64,000 bases of DNA, from NCBI GenBank assembly GCA_033344735.1, contig JAWPMW010000001.1, forward strand, positions 1,990,171 through 2,054,170, written 5' to 3'. This document shows positions 25,020 to 34,197 of the stretch, piece after piece. How positions within the stretch are numbered: position 1 is the stretch's first letter; every line of letters begins with the position of its first letter. Both the position numbers and the translations under genes were made by a program. This DNA is from Gammaproteobacteria bacterium (lineage in GTDB: Bacteria; Pseudomonadota; Gammaproteobacteria; UBA4575). The notes under the pieces are model-generated. The model was not told the origin of the DNA and did no database searches. It saw nothing but the letters and a program-made list of their open reading frames with translations.

Positions 25020-26999
25020 ATGAATTCGAAAAACATGCCCGAGTTGGTTGGAATTGATACAGGTGGAACATTTACGGATTTCATATTATATAAAAATGAA
25101 TCATTTGTTAGCTATAAAATTCCTTCTACCCCGAATGCTCCAGAACAAGCCATTACAGCAGGATTAAAGCATCTAAACATTAATTTGACAGATGCGCATT
25201 TGGTTCATGGTACTACGGTTGCCACAAATGCGCTGCTAGAAGGTAAGGGCGCTAAGACGGCATTTATTACTAACCGTGGTCTTAAAGATTTATTGCATAT
25301 TGGAAGACAAACACGAGATCAGCTATATAGTTTATGTCCTTCACGAAGCCGTCAACTTGTAGAAAAATCATTGTGTTTTGAATTAGACGCTCGAATTCAA
25401 GCATCGGGCGACCCACTTCAACCTGTTTCTCAACAAGAACTACAAACACTTAAGACAACACTTGCCTCTCAGAATGTAGAAGCGGTTGCCATTTGCATGC
25501 TTTTCTCATTCTTAAATGATACCCATGAGCGTGAAATTGAAGAAGCTTTAGAGAAAGACTTATTTGTTTCGTGTTCCAGTCAAATCCTTGCTGAACAACG
25601 CGAATATGAGCGAGCAGTTGTCACATGGTTGAATAGTTATCTGAGTCCTATTACGCAACGATATTTGCACAATTTACAATCAACACTAACGACACCATTG
25701 CATGTAATGCAAAGCGATGCGACTACTATGCCGGCTATTAGCGCAGGTACACAAGCAGTGCGACTATTGTTATCAGGCCCTGCTGGAGGTGTGGTTGCAG
25801 CAACCTCTATTGCAATAAACAGCGGACATGAAAAACTACTAACTTTAGATATGGGGGGAACATCTACTGATGTTTCGTTAATTTATCAAAAGCCCAGTTA
25901 TACCAATGATGGCCATGTGGCGGAGTTTCCTTTGGCCATTTCGATGCTGGATATTCATACCATTGGCGCGGGTGGTGGTTCGATTGCTCGCATTGATGAC
26001 GCCGGTGGGTTACATGTAGGCCCAGAGTCTGCAGGTGCTCAGCCAGGGCCGGCTTGTTATAGACTTGGTGGAAATGAGGCGACAATCACTGATGCCAACG
26101 TTGTGCTTGGGCGCATACCTGTGAATCAAATTTGGACTAGCGGATTGCAATTAGACTATCGATTGGCTCAAAAGGCGTTACAGCCTCTAGCTGATAAAAT
26201 GAATTGCACCATAGAAGAGGCGGCATTGGGCATTGTCGAATTGGCCAATGCACATATGGCGCAGGCATTAAGAGTAATTTCAATCCATCGTGGGCATGAC
26301 CCCAGTGAATTCAGCTTATTTCCGTTTGGTGGCGCAGGTGGTTTGCATATGTGTGCTGTAGCTGAGCAATTAGCCATGCCTAGTATCTTGGTGCCGGTCA
26401 ATGCAGGTATATTATCTGCACAAGGTATGTTGAGTGCGCCAGTGGGCCAGATGGCTTCAAAATCGATATGTCGATTATGGTCTAACTTAGATCAAAAAAT
26501 GCTTACGGGATTGCTCGGACAGTTAAAGCACGAAGCAGAAAAACAACTTGCGGCAGTAAATATTGTTCCTAATCGAGTCAGTCAATGGTTAGATTTACGT
26601 TACCAGGGCCAATCTAGTGCGATAAGCCTTCCATGGTGTGGCGACGAGATAGTATTAGAGTTTCAACAAGCTCATTATAAGCGTTTTGGGTTCAGCTTAT
26701 CGGCAGATAATATTGAGGTAGTGACTGCTAGAGTATGGGCGTATAAGGATAGTAATACACCAGATGTATTATCAGTTAGGCAGGGCCAACCTTTGCAAGT
26801 CAAAGAGTATGTAGAGGTAGTGGGGGTGTCTGAACCTGTCCCAGTGTATAAGCGTAATCAGTTAGTTGTTAGTCAAAAAATTACTGGTCCGTGCATCATC
26901 TTAGATCATTCTGGTACGCTCTATGTTGACAGACATTGGCTTGGAATTGTTAATCCACAGGGGCATATTCATCTGCAATTGAGTGCTGATTGTCCTTAA
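25020..26999 (+). CDS. Hydantoinase/oxoprolinase family protein (HyuA-like)
   Basis: A 659-residue protein of the HyuA/5-oxoprolinase alpha type. The N-terminal phosphate-binding motif 'GIDTGGTFTDFIL' (about 11-23), 'HGTTVATNALLEGKGAKTAFIT', the central 'LLSGPAGGVVAAT' and 'LTLDMGGTSTDVSLI', and 'FPFGGAGGLHMCAVAE' are all present. Such proteins act in ATP-dependent ring opening of hydantoins or 5-oxoproline, normally with a HyuB subunit. No hyuB gene is adjacent, so substrate and partner are unknown. The start is 18 bp from the divergent ABC ATPase; an ATG at 25035 is an alternative. Confidence 0.9.
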   Translation: MNSKNMPELVGIDTGGTFTDFILYKNESFVSYKIPSTPNAPEQAITAGLKHLNINLTDAHLVHGTTVATNALLEGKGAKTAFITNRGLKDLLHIGRQTRDQLYSLCPSRSRQLVEKSLCFELDARIQASGDPLQPVSQQELQTLKTTLASQNVEAVAICMLFSFLNDTHEREIEEALEKDLFVSCSSQILAEQREYERAVVTWLNSYLSPITQRYLHNLQSTLTTPLHVMQSDATTMPAISAGTQAVRLLLSGPAGGVVAATSIAINSGHEKLLTLDMGGTSTDVSLIYQKPSYTNDGHVAEFPLAISMLDIHTIGAGGGSIARIDDAGGLHVGPESAGAQPGPACYRLGGNEATITDANVVLGRIPVNQIWTSGLQLDYRLAQKALQPLADKMNCTIEEAALGIVELANAHMAQALRVISIHRGHDPSEFSLFPFGGAGGLHMCAVAEQLAMPSILVPVNAGILSAQGMLSAPVGQMASKSICRLWSNLDQKMLTGLLGQLKHEAEKQLAAVNIVPNRVSQWLDLRYQGQSSAISLPWCGDEIVLEFQQAHYKRFGFSLSADNIEVVTARVWAYKDSNTPDVLSVRQGQPLQVKEYVEVVGVSEPVPVYKRNQLVVSQKITGPCIILDHSGTLYVDRHWLGIVNPQGHIHLQLSADCP

Positions 27000-27083
27000 T
27001 TTGGTGAATTTCTTGCCGACTATCCCTATGCCCACGTATGATTTGCCAATAGCGATCTCGAGGATACTTAAGGAATTTATTGT

Positions 27084-28277
27084 ATGTTAGATGGAATATT
27101 ACAGTTGCCATGGTGGGGAGATTTAATCTGTGTATTAGTTGCGACACATCTTACGATTGTGTCGGTGACACTATACCTGCATCGTTGCCAAGCTCATCAC
27201 GCCATTACCCTACACCCTTTTCTAAGCCATATATTCCGTTTCTGGATATGGTTTACCACGGGTCAAAATACTAAAGAGTGGGTTGCAGTTCATCGTAAGC
27301 ATCACGCCTGTACCGAAGGTGAAAATGATCCGCATAGCCCTTATGTGCACGGAATCAAGAAGGTGCTTTTTGAGGGTGCTGAGTTATATCGTATCTCTGC
27401 CTTTGATCCACAAGTAAGTCAAGAATATGGTCATGGCACACCCGAAGACTGGGCAGAGAAAATCTATAAACGTTATAGCTATACTGGCATGGGTATTTGT
27501 CTAATCGTTTATCTCACATTATTTGGTCCTATTGGTCTCACTTACTGGGCTATTCAATTAGTTTGGATTCCTTTTTTTGCTGCGGGTTTAGTCAATGGGG
27601 CTGGCCATTACTGGGGTTATCGTAATTTTGAACCACAAGATGGATCTACTAATCTGACTAATTTCGGAATTATTATTGGTGGTGAAGAACTACATAATAA
27701 TCACCATGCTTATCCTAGTTCGGCGCGATTTTCAGTTCACTGGTGGGAATTTGATATCGGCTGGATGTACATTCGATTTTTAAGTGCATTGGGCTTAGCT
27801 GAAGTTAAGAAAGTGGCGCCTAGACCAAAGCAAGCAAGTCTCCCGGTTGAAAAAGAGCTACTCGATCTTGAATCGGTACGCGCTATGCTAACGAGCAAGC
27901 TTCATGTCATGGCCGATTACGCAAAGCTGGTGACATTACCTGTGCTAAAAGCAGAAATTGGCCAAGCGGATGGCAATTACAGAAGAGCACTGAAGCACGT
28001 ACAAAAAGCCATTATTCGAGAACGTAGTCTAATGACAGCACCACAGATTGATCATCTAAACCAAATATTGCGCGATAATCTGCAGCTAAAAACGGTTTAT
28101 GATTATCAACTGCGCCTGACAGAAGTGTGGACGCGTAAATACAAAAGTAATGAGGGAATGCTAAAAGCCCTAGCTGAATGGTGTCAGGAAGCAGAGGAAA
28201 CAGGGATTCGGGTATTAGTAGAGTTTGCTCGGTCTTTGCGAAGTTATTCGCTACAACCTATTTACAACCACGCCTAG
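27084..28277 (+). CDS. Fatty acid desaturase (acyl-CoA/acyl-lipid delta-9 type)
   Basis: A 397-residue di-iron membrane desaturase. The three histidine boxes are H33-R-C-Q-A-H38-H39, H70-R-K-H73-H74 and H204-N-N-H207-H208, within the expected pattern of hydrophobic helices. A helical C-terminal extension of about 140 residues follows the catalytic part, as in the roughly 394-residue Pseudomonas DesB desaturase. It would introduce a double bond into membrane acyl chains, adjusting fluidity. AAGGA lies before the ATG at 27084. The 3' end faces rpmG. Confidence 0.92.
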   Translation: MLDGILQLPWWGDLICVLVATHLTIVSVTLYLHRCQAHHAITLHPFLSHIFRFWIWFTTGQNTKEWVAVHRKHHACTEGENDPHSPYVHGIKKVLFEGAELYRISAFDPQVSQEYGHGTPEDWAEKIYKRYSYTGMGICLIVYLTLFGPIGLTYWAIQLVWIPFFAAGLVNGAGHYWGYRNFEPQDGSTNLTNFGIIIGGEELHNNHHAYPSSARFSVHWWEFDIGWMYIRFLSALGLAEVKKVAPRPKQASLPVEKELLDLESVRAMLTSKLHVMADYAKLVTLPVLKAEIGQADGNYRRALKHVQKAIIRERSLMTAPQIDHLNQILRDNLQLKTVYDYQLRLTEVWTRKYKSNEGMLKALAEWCQEAEETGIRVLVEFARSLRSYSLQPIYNHA

Positions 28278-28291
28278 CTTTAATAGCTAGG
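28273..28291. terminator. Hairpin between convergent desaturase gene and rpmG
   Basis: CCTAGCT (28273-28279) and AGCTAGG (28285-28291) form a seven-base-pair stem with a five-base loop. It covers the desaturase stop codon and sits between two converging genes. The following T-run is weak, so its terminator strength is uncertain. Confidence 0.4.
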
Positions 28292-28306
28292 TGTATTGAT
28301 AGCCTT

Positions 28307-28462
28307 TTATTTAATTTTAGCTTCTTTGTAGATTACGTGCTTGCGAACCACGGGATCGTATTTTTTGATTTCCAGTTTATCAGGCATGGTGCGCTTGTTT
28401 TTAGTGGTGGTGTAGTAGTGACCAGTATCTGCTGTAGAAACTAATTTGATTTTTTCTCGCAT
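28307..28462 (-). CDS. rpmG: 50S ribosomal protein L33
   Basis: A 51-residue frame on the minus strand, reading [20 protein letters not shown] then [17 protein letters not shown] and ending in the basic tail AKIK. This is ribosomal protein L33, with the family features 'GHYYTT.KN.R..PDKLE.KKYDP'. It lacks the zinc-binding cysteines, so it is the zinc-free form. It follows rpmB after 17 bp on the same strand, the conserved rpmB-rpmG pair. Confidence 0.97.
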   Translation of the reverse strand: MREKIKLVSTADTGHYYTTTKNKRTMPDKLEIKKYDPVVRKHVIYKEAKIK

Positions 28463-28479
28463 GTCTATATCTCAGTGGT

Positions 28480-28716
28480 TTAAGCAGATTCACCGCGAGC
28501 GCGTATGTCTGCAAGTACAGCATCAATGCCTTTTTTGTCAATAATTCGCATACCCTTAGTAGATAAACGCAATTTGACCCAACGGCCTTCGCTTTCTACC
28601 CAGAATCGATGGGTGTGTAAATTTGGAAGGAATCTTCGGCGCGTTTTATTATGTGCGTGCGAAACGTTGTTTCCTGCAACAGGTCGCTTACCGGTAACTT
28701 GGCATACTCTAGACAT
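28480..28716 (-). CDS. rpmB: 50S ribosomal protein L28
   Basis: A 78-residue basic protein beginning '[20 protein letters not shown]' with '[17 protein letters not shown]' in the centre, the standard L28 sequence. The 'CxxTGK' start keeps one cysteine only, so this is the zinc-free type. rpmG follows 17 bp downstream. Its promoter must lie in the roughly 130-bp region shared with the divergent folB. Confidence 0.97.
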   Translation of the reverse strand: MSRVCQVTGKRPVAGNNVSHAHNKTRRRFLPNLHTHRFWVESEGRWVKLRLSTKGMRIIDKKGIDAVLADIRARGESA

Positions 28717-28760
28717 TGTAAAATTTCTTGTGTTTGTATATTACGTATGGGCGGCGTACC

Positions 28761-28809
28761 TTAACAGAAAGGTATATGGTAGACAATATATATAGGCGAC
28801 TGAATCGCC
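28761..28809 (+). promoter_or_regulatory. Candidate promoter and hairpin before folB
   Basis: TTAACA (28761-28766) and CAATAT (28784-28789) are separated by 17 bases, a plausible sigma-70 promoter in the rpmB-folB divergent region. A GGCGA-N5-TCGCC hairpin (28795-28809) lies just downstream, in the predicted folB leader. Both are pattern matches only. Confidence 0.3.
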
Positions 28810-28850
28810 GCTCGCTGACGAGATAATTAAAAAGGAAACCCAGCTCGACT

Positions 28851-29207
28851 ATGGACACAGTATTTATACGTGATTTAAGCATGGATGCCGTTATCGGCGT
28901 ATTCGGGTGGGAGCGGCAAGTCCACCAGAAAATTACCATTAATTTAGAAATGGCAACCGATATTTCGAAAGCTGCAGAGACAGATGATCTAGAATATACC
29001 CTTGATTATAAAGCGATTTCTCAACGGATTCGGGTGCTAGTGGATGAGAATCAACCAAAGTTGGTTGAGACCCTGATTGAGCTTATAGCGACAACGATAA
29101 TGACTGAGTTCAACATTCCATGGTTACGAATTACCATCGCTAAGCCTGGGGCAGTTAGGGGTTCAGCGGCAGTGGGAGTAACGATAGAACGAGGAGAACG
29201 AGCCTAG
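28851..29207 (+). CDS. folB: Dihydroneopterin aldolase
   Basis: FolB splits dihydroneopterin to 6-hydroxymethyl-dihydropterin and glycolaldehyde in folate synthesis. The 118-residue protein starts 'MDTVFIRDLSMDAVIGVFGW' and has 'DYKAISQRIRVLVDENQPKLVETL' with the substrate-binding glutamate, then 'ITIAKPGAVRGSAAVGV' near the end, including the catalytic lysine. AAAGGAAA lies about 15 bases before the ATG. folK follows after 2 bp, so consecutive pathway steps are encoded together. Confidence 0.96.
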   Translation: MDTVFIRDLSMDAVIGVFGWERQVHQKITINLEMATDISKAAETDDLEYTLDYKAISQRIRVLVDENQPKLVETLIELIATTIMTEFNIPWLRITIAKPGAVRGSAAVGVTIERGERA

Positions 29208-29209
29208 GG

Positions 29210-29692
29210 ATGGTCAAGGTATACATTGGTATTGGCAGCAATATCGACAAGCAAATTCACATTCCCCAAGTACTCGAAGAACTTGCTGAAGAGTTTGGTG
29301 AACTTGAAGTTTCTCCTATCTATCAAACTGTTTCAGAAGGATTTGACGGAGATGATTTTCATAATCTAGTGGTTGGCCTGGAGACAGATATTTCCCCACA
29401 AGAGATGCGCCACTACTTACGAGAATTAGAGGCCAATCATGGGCGTGTGAGAGATAGTAAAAATCAATTTGTTTCGAGAACAATCGATTTGGATCAGTTG
29501 TTATATGGTAAATCACAAATTAATAAAGACGGCGTTCACGTACCTAGTTCAGATATCACTAAATATGCTTTTGTTCTCAAGCCATTAGTCGATATCGCTG
29601 GCGATATGCGTCATCCAATACTGAAAACATCATTTGCTAGATTATGGGAAGATTTTAATAAACAGGAAGTCGAGTTAAGACTAGTTAAATAG
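29210..29692 (+). CDS. folK: 2-amino-4-hydroxy-6-hydroxymethyldihydropteridine pyrophosphokinase
   Basis: FolK transfers pyrophosphate from ATP to 6-hydroxymethyl-dihydropterin, the step after FolB. The 160 residues begin 'VYIGIGSNIDKQIHIPQVLE', and 'FHNLVVGLETDISPQEM' follows; the signature region 'RTIDLDQLLYG' (around 94-104) supplies the magnesium-binding aspartates. 'HVPSSDITKYAFVLKPLVDIA' completes the fold. It is coupled to folB, and its end faces the BLUF gene across a hairpin. Confidence 0.95.
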   Translation: MVKVYIGIGSNIDKQIHIPQVLEELAEEFGELEVSPIYQTVSEGFDGDDFHNLVVGLETDISPQEMRHYLRELEANHGRVRDSKNQFVSRTIDLDQLLYGKSQINKDGVHVPSSDITKYAFVLKPLVDIAGDMRHPILKTSFARLWEDFNKQEVELRLVK

Positions 29693-29708
29693 GCTTATAT
29701 TGAATGCT

Positions 29709-29727
29709 TGAATCTTAATTAGATTCA
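29709..29727. terminator. Hairpin between convergent folK and the BLUF gene
   Basis: TGAATCT (29709-29715) and AGATTCA (29721-29727) form a perfect seven-base stem with loop TAATT, centred between two converging genes. A strong T-run is missing, so it may be a weak bidirectional terminator. Confidence 0.4.
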
Positions 29728-29737
29728 GCAGCTAAAT

Positions 29738-30172
29738 TTACTTGTCATTAAAGATATGTTTCAAATCCAGTAGTAAAGAAGTCATTAAGAATGATTCATT
29801 AGGGAATTCAAATTTGTCATTTTTAATCGGGTACTTTTTACTTAAAAGTGAGCGTATGCTGGGATCAATTTTATCTAACTCAAGAAAGTACATAGACCAA
29901 TCAATAAATTCTGGCTGAACAATACTTTCATAGCTAAGTAATTCAACTTGATCATGCCTAGGGTCTTTTACGATTTTGCAAAACAATTCATTAACAAACT
30001 GCGATGGCCCTTCTAATAACTGTAGAAACCTGTTATAAGAAAGAACTAAGATCCCATGTATACCTAACCTTCTATTGTTGTTTGAGGCGGCATTAGAAAG
30101 TTTAGATAATGGCCCTGACGCAAGAGTTTGTTTTTTAGCGATACTCCTATAAATTAGACGGCATGGGGTCAT
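29738..30172 (-). CDS. BLUF-domain blue-light photoreceptor
   Basis: A 144-residue protein made of a BLUF domain (about 1-95) and a short helical C-terminus. The flavin-photocycle residues are in place: Y8 in 'RLIYRS', N33 and Q51 in 'FLQLLEG', with the same N-to-Q spacing of 18 as AppA. 'GIHGILVLSYNRFLQLLEG' and 'DPRHDQVELLSYE' are typical family stretches. No output domain such as EAL is fused, so it should work by binding a partner, as short BLUF proteins do. It lies 67 bp after the pteridine reductase gene, and that gap holds an inverted repeat. Confidence 0.92.
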   Translation of the reverse strand: MTPCRLIYRSIAKKQTLASGPLSKLSNAASNNNRRLGIHGILVLSYNRFLQLLEGPSQFVNELFCKIVKDPRHDQVELLSYESIVQPEFIDWSMYFLELDKIDPSIRSLLSKKYPIKNDKFEFPNESFLMTSLLLDLKHIFNDK

Positions 30173-30181
30173 TGTTAATAT

Positions 30182-30212
30182 GTACTATAATTCATATTTA
30201 CAAACATAGTAC
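30182..30212 (-). promoter_or_regulatory. Inverted repeat upstream of the BLUF gene
   Basis: GTACTAT (30182-30188) and ATAGTAC (30206-30212) form a perfect seven-base inverted repeat with a 17-base spacer. It starts 10 bases before the BLUF start codon. On the BLUF strand one half contains a TATAGT element that could be a -10 box, so it may be an operator; alternatively it could be a loose hairpin after the pteridine reductase gene. Confidence 0.4.
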
Positions 30213-30239
30213 CACTATCTTAATAGTTGTGTGGTTAGG

Positions 30240-30983
30240 TTAGTTGCTTAGAGTTCTACCACCATCTACGGCAATTATCTGCCCTGTTATGTAGTCAGCC
30301 GAAGTTGCTAAAAACCAAACGGTGTCAGCAACATCTTTTGGACTACCCTCCCTTTTCAATGCGGTTCGCTCAATAATTTCTTTATGCATAGGCTCATAAT
30401 CTTTTATTTCTGGCCACATAATTGCTCCAGGTGAAACTCCGTTAACCCTCACATCAGGGGCCAATTCACGCGCTAGTGATTTGGTCAACATTCCTAAACC
30501 GGCCTTGGCAATACAGTAGACGGTGTAACCTTTTAGTGGGCGGTCAGAATGAATATCAACAATATTGATGATGCAACCCTTTTGCTTGGTCAACGATGGT
30601 GCTAAAGCTTTACTTAGAAATAGCGGTGCTTGAAGGTTTACACCGATTAAATCGTTCCATGTGTCTAAGCTGATATCATTTATGGGTGTGGGATAAAATG
30701 TAGATGCATTATTTACTAGTATATCTAATCTCCCCCATATTTTTATTATCTTCTTAGAAAATGAGTCCAACTGCGAAACATCAAGTAGATTAAATTGAAT
30801 CGTGGCTACGCTATCCTTGCGTACTGAATTGAGTTCATCAGCGATGGCCTTAGCAGCATTTTGTGAGCCATTGTAATGTAGTATCACACGCAGACCTTCA
30901 GCATGGAGTTTCCTTACTACTTCAACACCAATGCGCTTTGCAGAACCTGTGACTAAAGCAACGTGACTAGATGAGTATTCCAT
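30240..30983 (-). CDS. Pteridine reductase (PTR1/FolM-like short-chain dehydrogenase)
   Basis: A 247-residue SDR. The NADP motif is 'VTGSAKRIG', a TGxxxRxG form that marks pteridine reductases, and the catalytic set is Asp-Tyr-Lys: 'INIVDIHSDRPLKGYTVYCIAKAG', where ordinary SDRs have Ser instead of Asp. This matches PTR1 and FolM, which reduce dihydrobiopterin, dihydromonapterin or dihydrofolate with NADPH. Closeness to folB-folK supports a pterin role. A TTG at 30995 could begin the frame, but ATG 30983 with GGGA before it is preferred. The BLUF gene follows on the same strand. Confidence 0.87.
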   Translation of the reverse strand: MEYSSSHVALVTGSAKRIGVEVVRKLHAEGLRVILHYNGSQNAAKAIADELNSVRKDSVATIQFNLLDVSQLDSFSKKIIKIWGRLDILVNNASTFYPTPINDISLDTWNDLIGVNLQAPLFLSKALAPSLTKQKGCIINIVDIHSDRPLKGYTVYCIAKAGLGMLTKSLARELAPDVRVNGVSPGAIMWPEIKDYEPMHKEIIERTALKREGSPKDVADTVWFLATSADYITGQIIAVDGGRTLSN

Positions 30984-31068
30984 AAATAATCCCAACGATT
31001 TAAATTTTGTTTAATGTACCATATCGTCATGAGTAGTTTATTGCCGACATTCCCATGGGTTGTGCATT

Positions 31069-32238
31069 ATGCAGGTTGAAATGCCAATTCCTTCTGATTC
31101 AGAAAAACAACGCAGTCGACGTTGCCAACAAATTATTGTGGATGAAATAAAACACAATCAACAGCCCATTAGCTTCCAGCGCTACATGCAGCTTTGTTTG
31201 TATACAGAGGAAGTGGGCTACTACGAGAGTAATAGCGATATATTTGGTTCAAAAGGTGATTTTACCACTAGTCCAGAGAACGGTAATTTCTTTGCTGTAG
31301 CATTTGCAGCACATATAAATAAAATCAAACAACAATTAAACACATTTTCTGTGATTGAGGTAGGTGCTGGAAGTGGTAAATTTGCGGCAGATTTAATCCA
31401 AGCAATGAAGCAGAATGATTGTTTGCCACAGTGTTATTACATTGTTGAAAAAAGTGCTGCATTGAGACGTCGACAGAAACAATATTTGGCAAGTGCACAA
31501 TCTGATTGCAATATCGTTTGGATTGAGAATTTAGACGAGCCGATAGAGTGTGGTGTAGTGATTGCAAATGAGGTACTTGATGCGCTACCGGTAACTCTGG
31601 TTTCTGTGTTAAAAAATAGTGTCTCAGAGCGATGCGTGGCTCTGGATGAAAAAGGCGATTTACGGTTTGTTGATATTCCGGCAATAGAGTATTTATCAAA
31701 TCTAATTGGCGAACGATTACCTTCATCAGTGTTAAATAAATCTGGCAGTCCATATCAATGCGATATAAATCTACTATTAGATGATTTCATTCAGCAAATT
31801 ACCTCATTTGTGAAACAAGGGATATTTTTTTATATCGACTATGGCTATGCTCGACACGAGTATTATCATGAACAGCGCTCAATGGGCACACTGATTTGTC
31901 ATTATCAGCATGTAGCAAATGAACAGCCGTTGCTATGGCCAGGCCTCCAAGATATTTCGTGTAATGTTGATTTTACTGCGTTAGCGGAGGCGGGGACACA
32001 TTGTGATTTGCAAGTTAATAGTTATAGTACACAAGCACATTTTTTGTTAGCAAGTGATGCCCTGGAAAAATATTTGACTGAGGATAAATATGTGAACGTT
32101 ATTGAGCGTAAGGCAGAAATTAAACGCTTAATGATGCCTGCTGAAATGGGGGAGCGATTTCAAGCGATGGTGCTCACTAAAAATATCGATTTTAAATCTA
32201 ATCAATTCACAACTAAAAACATGCTTCACCGCTTATAA
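31069..32238 (+). CDS. Class I SAM-dependent methyltransferase, MidA/NDUFAF7 family
   Basis: About 389 residues of the DUF185 (MidA) family. Visible features are 'ISFQRYMQLCLYTEEVGYY' near the N-terminus, 'FGSKGDFTTSPENGNFF', SAM-binding 'VIEVGAGSGKFAADL' and 'GVVIANEVLDALPV'. The eukaryotic relative NDUFAF7 dimethylates an arginine of the complex I subunit NDUFS2; the bacterial substrate is not established. ATG 31069 is preferred over the upstream TTG at 31060; ATG 31081 is also possible. It is followed by uppP after 11 bp. Confidence 0.88.
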   Translation: MQVEMPIPSDSEKQRSRRCQQIIVDEIKHNQQPISFQRYMQLCLYTEEVGYYESNSDIFGSKGDFTTSPENGNFFAVAFAAHINKIKQQLNTFSVIEVGAGSGKFAADLIQAMKQNDCLPQCYYIVEKSAALRRRQKQYLASAQSDCNIVWIENLDEPIECGVVIANEVLDALPVTLVSVLKNSVSERCVALDEKGDLRFVDIPAIEYLSNLIGERLPSSVLNKSGSPYQCDINLLLDDFIQQITSFVKQGIFFYIDYGYARHEYYHEQRSMGTLICHYQHVANEQPLLWPGLQDISCNVDFTALAEAGTHCDLQVNSYSTQAHFLLASDALEKYLTEDKYVNVIERKAEIKRLMMPAEMGERFQAMVLTKNIDFKSNQFTTKNMLHRL

Positions 32239-32249
32239 ATTTTTATAAA

Positions 32250-33041
32250 ATGGATTTAATACAAATAATTGCATTAGGATTTATCCAGGGGCTAACTGAG
32301 TTTTTGCCAGTCTCTAGCTCAGCGCATTTGGTGCTAATATCAATTGTGATGGGATGGAAAGATCAAGGCCTATTGATGGATGTTGCTGCACACGCAGGTA
32401 GCCTGGTTGCAGTAATGTTTTATTTTCGCAAAGAGTTGCAAGCAATGGTTCGCGCCATATTGAAACCCAGAGCTGCAGAGAACCAAGAAACATTGAGGCT
32501 AATTTCAGCAATAATAATTGCCACTATTCCTATTGTTGTTGCAGGTTTGTTGTTGGCTGATTTTATTGAGCAATATCTACGTAGTGCATACGTTATTGCT
32601 ATTACTACAATACTCTTTGCACTCGCGTTGGCATATGCGGATAGAATCGGTAAAGAATTGCACGATGAATATAAGCTTTGCTGGAAGGGCATTATATTTA
32701 TAGGCTGTGCTCAAGTATTTGCTTTGATACCGGGCACTTCTCGATCAGGGGTTACCATGACAGCGGGGTTAATTATGGGCCTGTCTAAGGTGGCTGCAGC
32801 ACGATTTTCTTTTCTACTCTCGATTCCTACAATATTAGCTGCAATTTCATATAAATCTATGAAACTAATGTCTTCCACAGTAGAGGTTGATCTAACTGCA
32901 ACATTTTGGGTGTTCTTGATATCGGGCATTGTTGCTTATATATGCATAGAAGCATTTGTTAGGCTGGTGAATATTATAGGCATGATGCCTTTTGTGATTT
33001 ATCGAATTATACTGGGCATATTATTGTTCGCATTCATATAG
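32250..33041 (+). CDS. uppP: Undecaprenyl-diphosphatase
   Basis: UppP (BacA) removes a phosphate from undecaprenyl diphosphate, recycling the lipid carrier for peptidoglycan and other glycans, and gives bacitracin resistance. The 263-residue membrane protein has the two family motifs '[15 protein letters not shown]' (about 13-27) and '[17 protein letters not shown]' (about 161-177). Its last 8 bases overlap cca on the opposite strand. Confidence 0.96.
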   Translation: MDLIQIIALGFIQGLTEFLPVSSSAHLVLISIVMGWKDQGLLMDVAAHAGSLVAVMFYFRKELQAMVRAILKPRAAENQETLRLISAIIIATIPIVVAGLLLADFIEQYLRSAYVIAITTILFALALAYADRIGKELHDEYKLCWKGIIFIGCAQVFALIPGTSRSGVTMTAGLIMGLSKVAAARFSFLLSIPTILAAISYKSMKLMSSTVEVDLTATFWVFLISGIVAYICIEAFVRLVNIIGMMPFVIYRIILGILLFAFI

Positions 33042-34176
33042 CTAATGCATTAATTGCATCTTCGATAACTTGTTTGCGCGATTCCACCAAAGCATTCCCG
33101 AATGCTTTTCCATCTAATTGTTCTTGCTGCTTTGGTTGTAGCTTAACAGCATTTAATATTGGAACAATATTAGATAAAAAATCTAAATCTGGCGCAGATG
33201 GGTAATCAAATAAACCCAACATGGCTTGCATGCACTGAAGGATATGAATACAACGTTGTTGTCGACGAAAAGCATCCAAGCTTTGTAAAAGCCCGTAAAT
33301 ACTTCCACTATTTTTTGATAATGCATTGCGGCAATCGTTGAAGTAGTAAGTTGTTAAATTAGAAAATTCTTGTAATGAAATCGGACAGGCAAAATTGTTA
33401 TGTATGTTATTAATTGTTTGCACACTAAACTCTTCGTCATGCTTGCTTGCCAACATGATTAATCCTACATACTTAAATTCATAATCACTAATATCACGTA
33501 ATTTTGGTAAAGTTAGTAATGCATCGCGGGTTTGCAAAGCAACTGCGAGAGGAGCTGCAATTTTTTCTAATGCGCCTATCTGAAATAGAATGAGAAAATA
33601 TATTTCCGGATGAATGGTTTCTAAAGCACGTTTAGTTTCCTGCCATATGCGTTCTTTAGAGAGCTGTTGTAATTCATTGCTATGACTAATCGCTGACATT
33701 AAATCTAATGTCTTGGCATCAATGGTAAACCCGAGCTGCCAGAATCGAGCAGCAAACCGGGCTACTCTAAGTACACGTAATGGATCTTCTATAAAAGCAG
33801 GAGAGACGTGACGCAAAATACGATTTTTAATATCTTCTTGTCCTCCATAAGGGTCAATTAGATTGCCATACTCGTCTTCTGCAATGGCATTTATGGTTAG
33901 ATCGCGTCGTAGTAAATCTTTTTCTAATGGAATATCAGGGGAACTAAATACTTTAAAGCCTTTATGCCCTGTTCCAGATTTCCGTTCAGTGCGTGCTAAT
34001 GCATATTCTTCTGAAGATTCAGGGTGCAAAAATACAGGGAAATCTTTGCCAACCTGGCGGAAACCCAGACCGATCATCTCTTCAGGTGTCGAACCTACCA
34101 CTACCCAGTCTCGTTCATGTACTGGTAGACTCAACAAGCGGTCGCGTACTGCGCCTCCAACCAAATATTTTTGCAT
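33034..34176 (-). CDS. cca: CCA tRNA nucleotidyltransferase
   Basis: Adds or repairs the 3'-CCA end of tRNA without a template. The 380-residue class II enzyme starts '[28 protein letters not shown]', with the GGxVRD motif followed by the catalytic D-x-D equivalents, then '[13 protein letters not shown]' and '[16 protein letters not shown]'. At 380 residues it is shorter than E. coli Cca (412), and I see no HD phosphohydrolase motif, so the C-terminal repair activities are probably absent. It overlaps uppP by 8 bp at the 3' end and stands close to the divergent aminopeptidase gene. Confidence 0.95.
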   Translation of the reverse strand: MQKYLVGGAVRDRLLSLPVHERDWVVVGSTPEEMIGLGFRQVGKDFPVFLHPESSEEYALARTERKSGTGHKGFKVFSSPDIPLEKDLLRRDLTINAIAEDEYGNLIDPYGGQEDIKNRILRHVSPAFIEDPLRVLRVARFAARFWQLGFTIDAKTLDLMSAISHSNELQQLSKERIWQETKRALETIHPEIYFLILFQIGALEKIAAPLAVALQTRDALLTLPKLRDISDYEFKYVGLIMLASKHDEEFSVQTINNIHNNFACPISLQEFSNLTTYYFNDCRNALSKNSGSIYGLLQSLDAFRRQQRCIHILQCMQAMLGLFDYPSAPDLDFLSNIVPILNAVKLQPKQQEQLDGKAFGNALVESRKQVIEDAINALAI

Positions 34177-34197
34177 TATTTATCTGCCAACTACATT

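Noticed and set aside
25020-28277. Hydantoinase A and desaturase as one pathway operon
   Set aside because: They lie on the same strand but 84 bp apart with a separate ribosome site, and no known pathway joins them.
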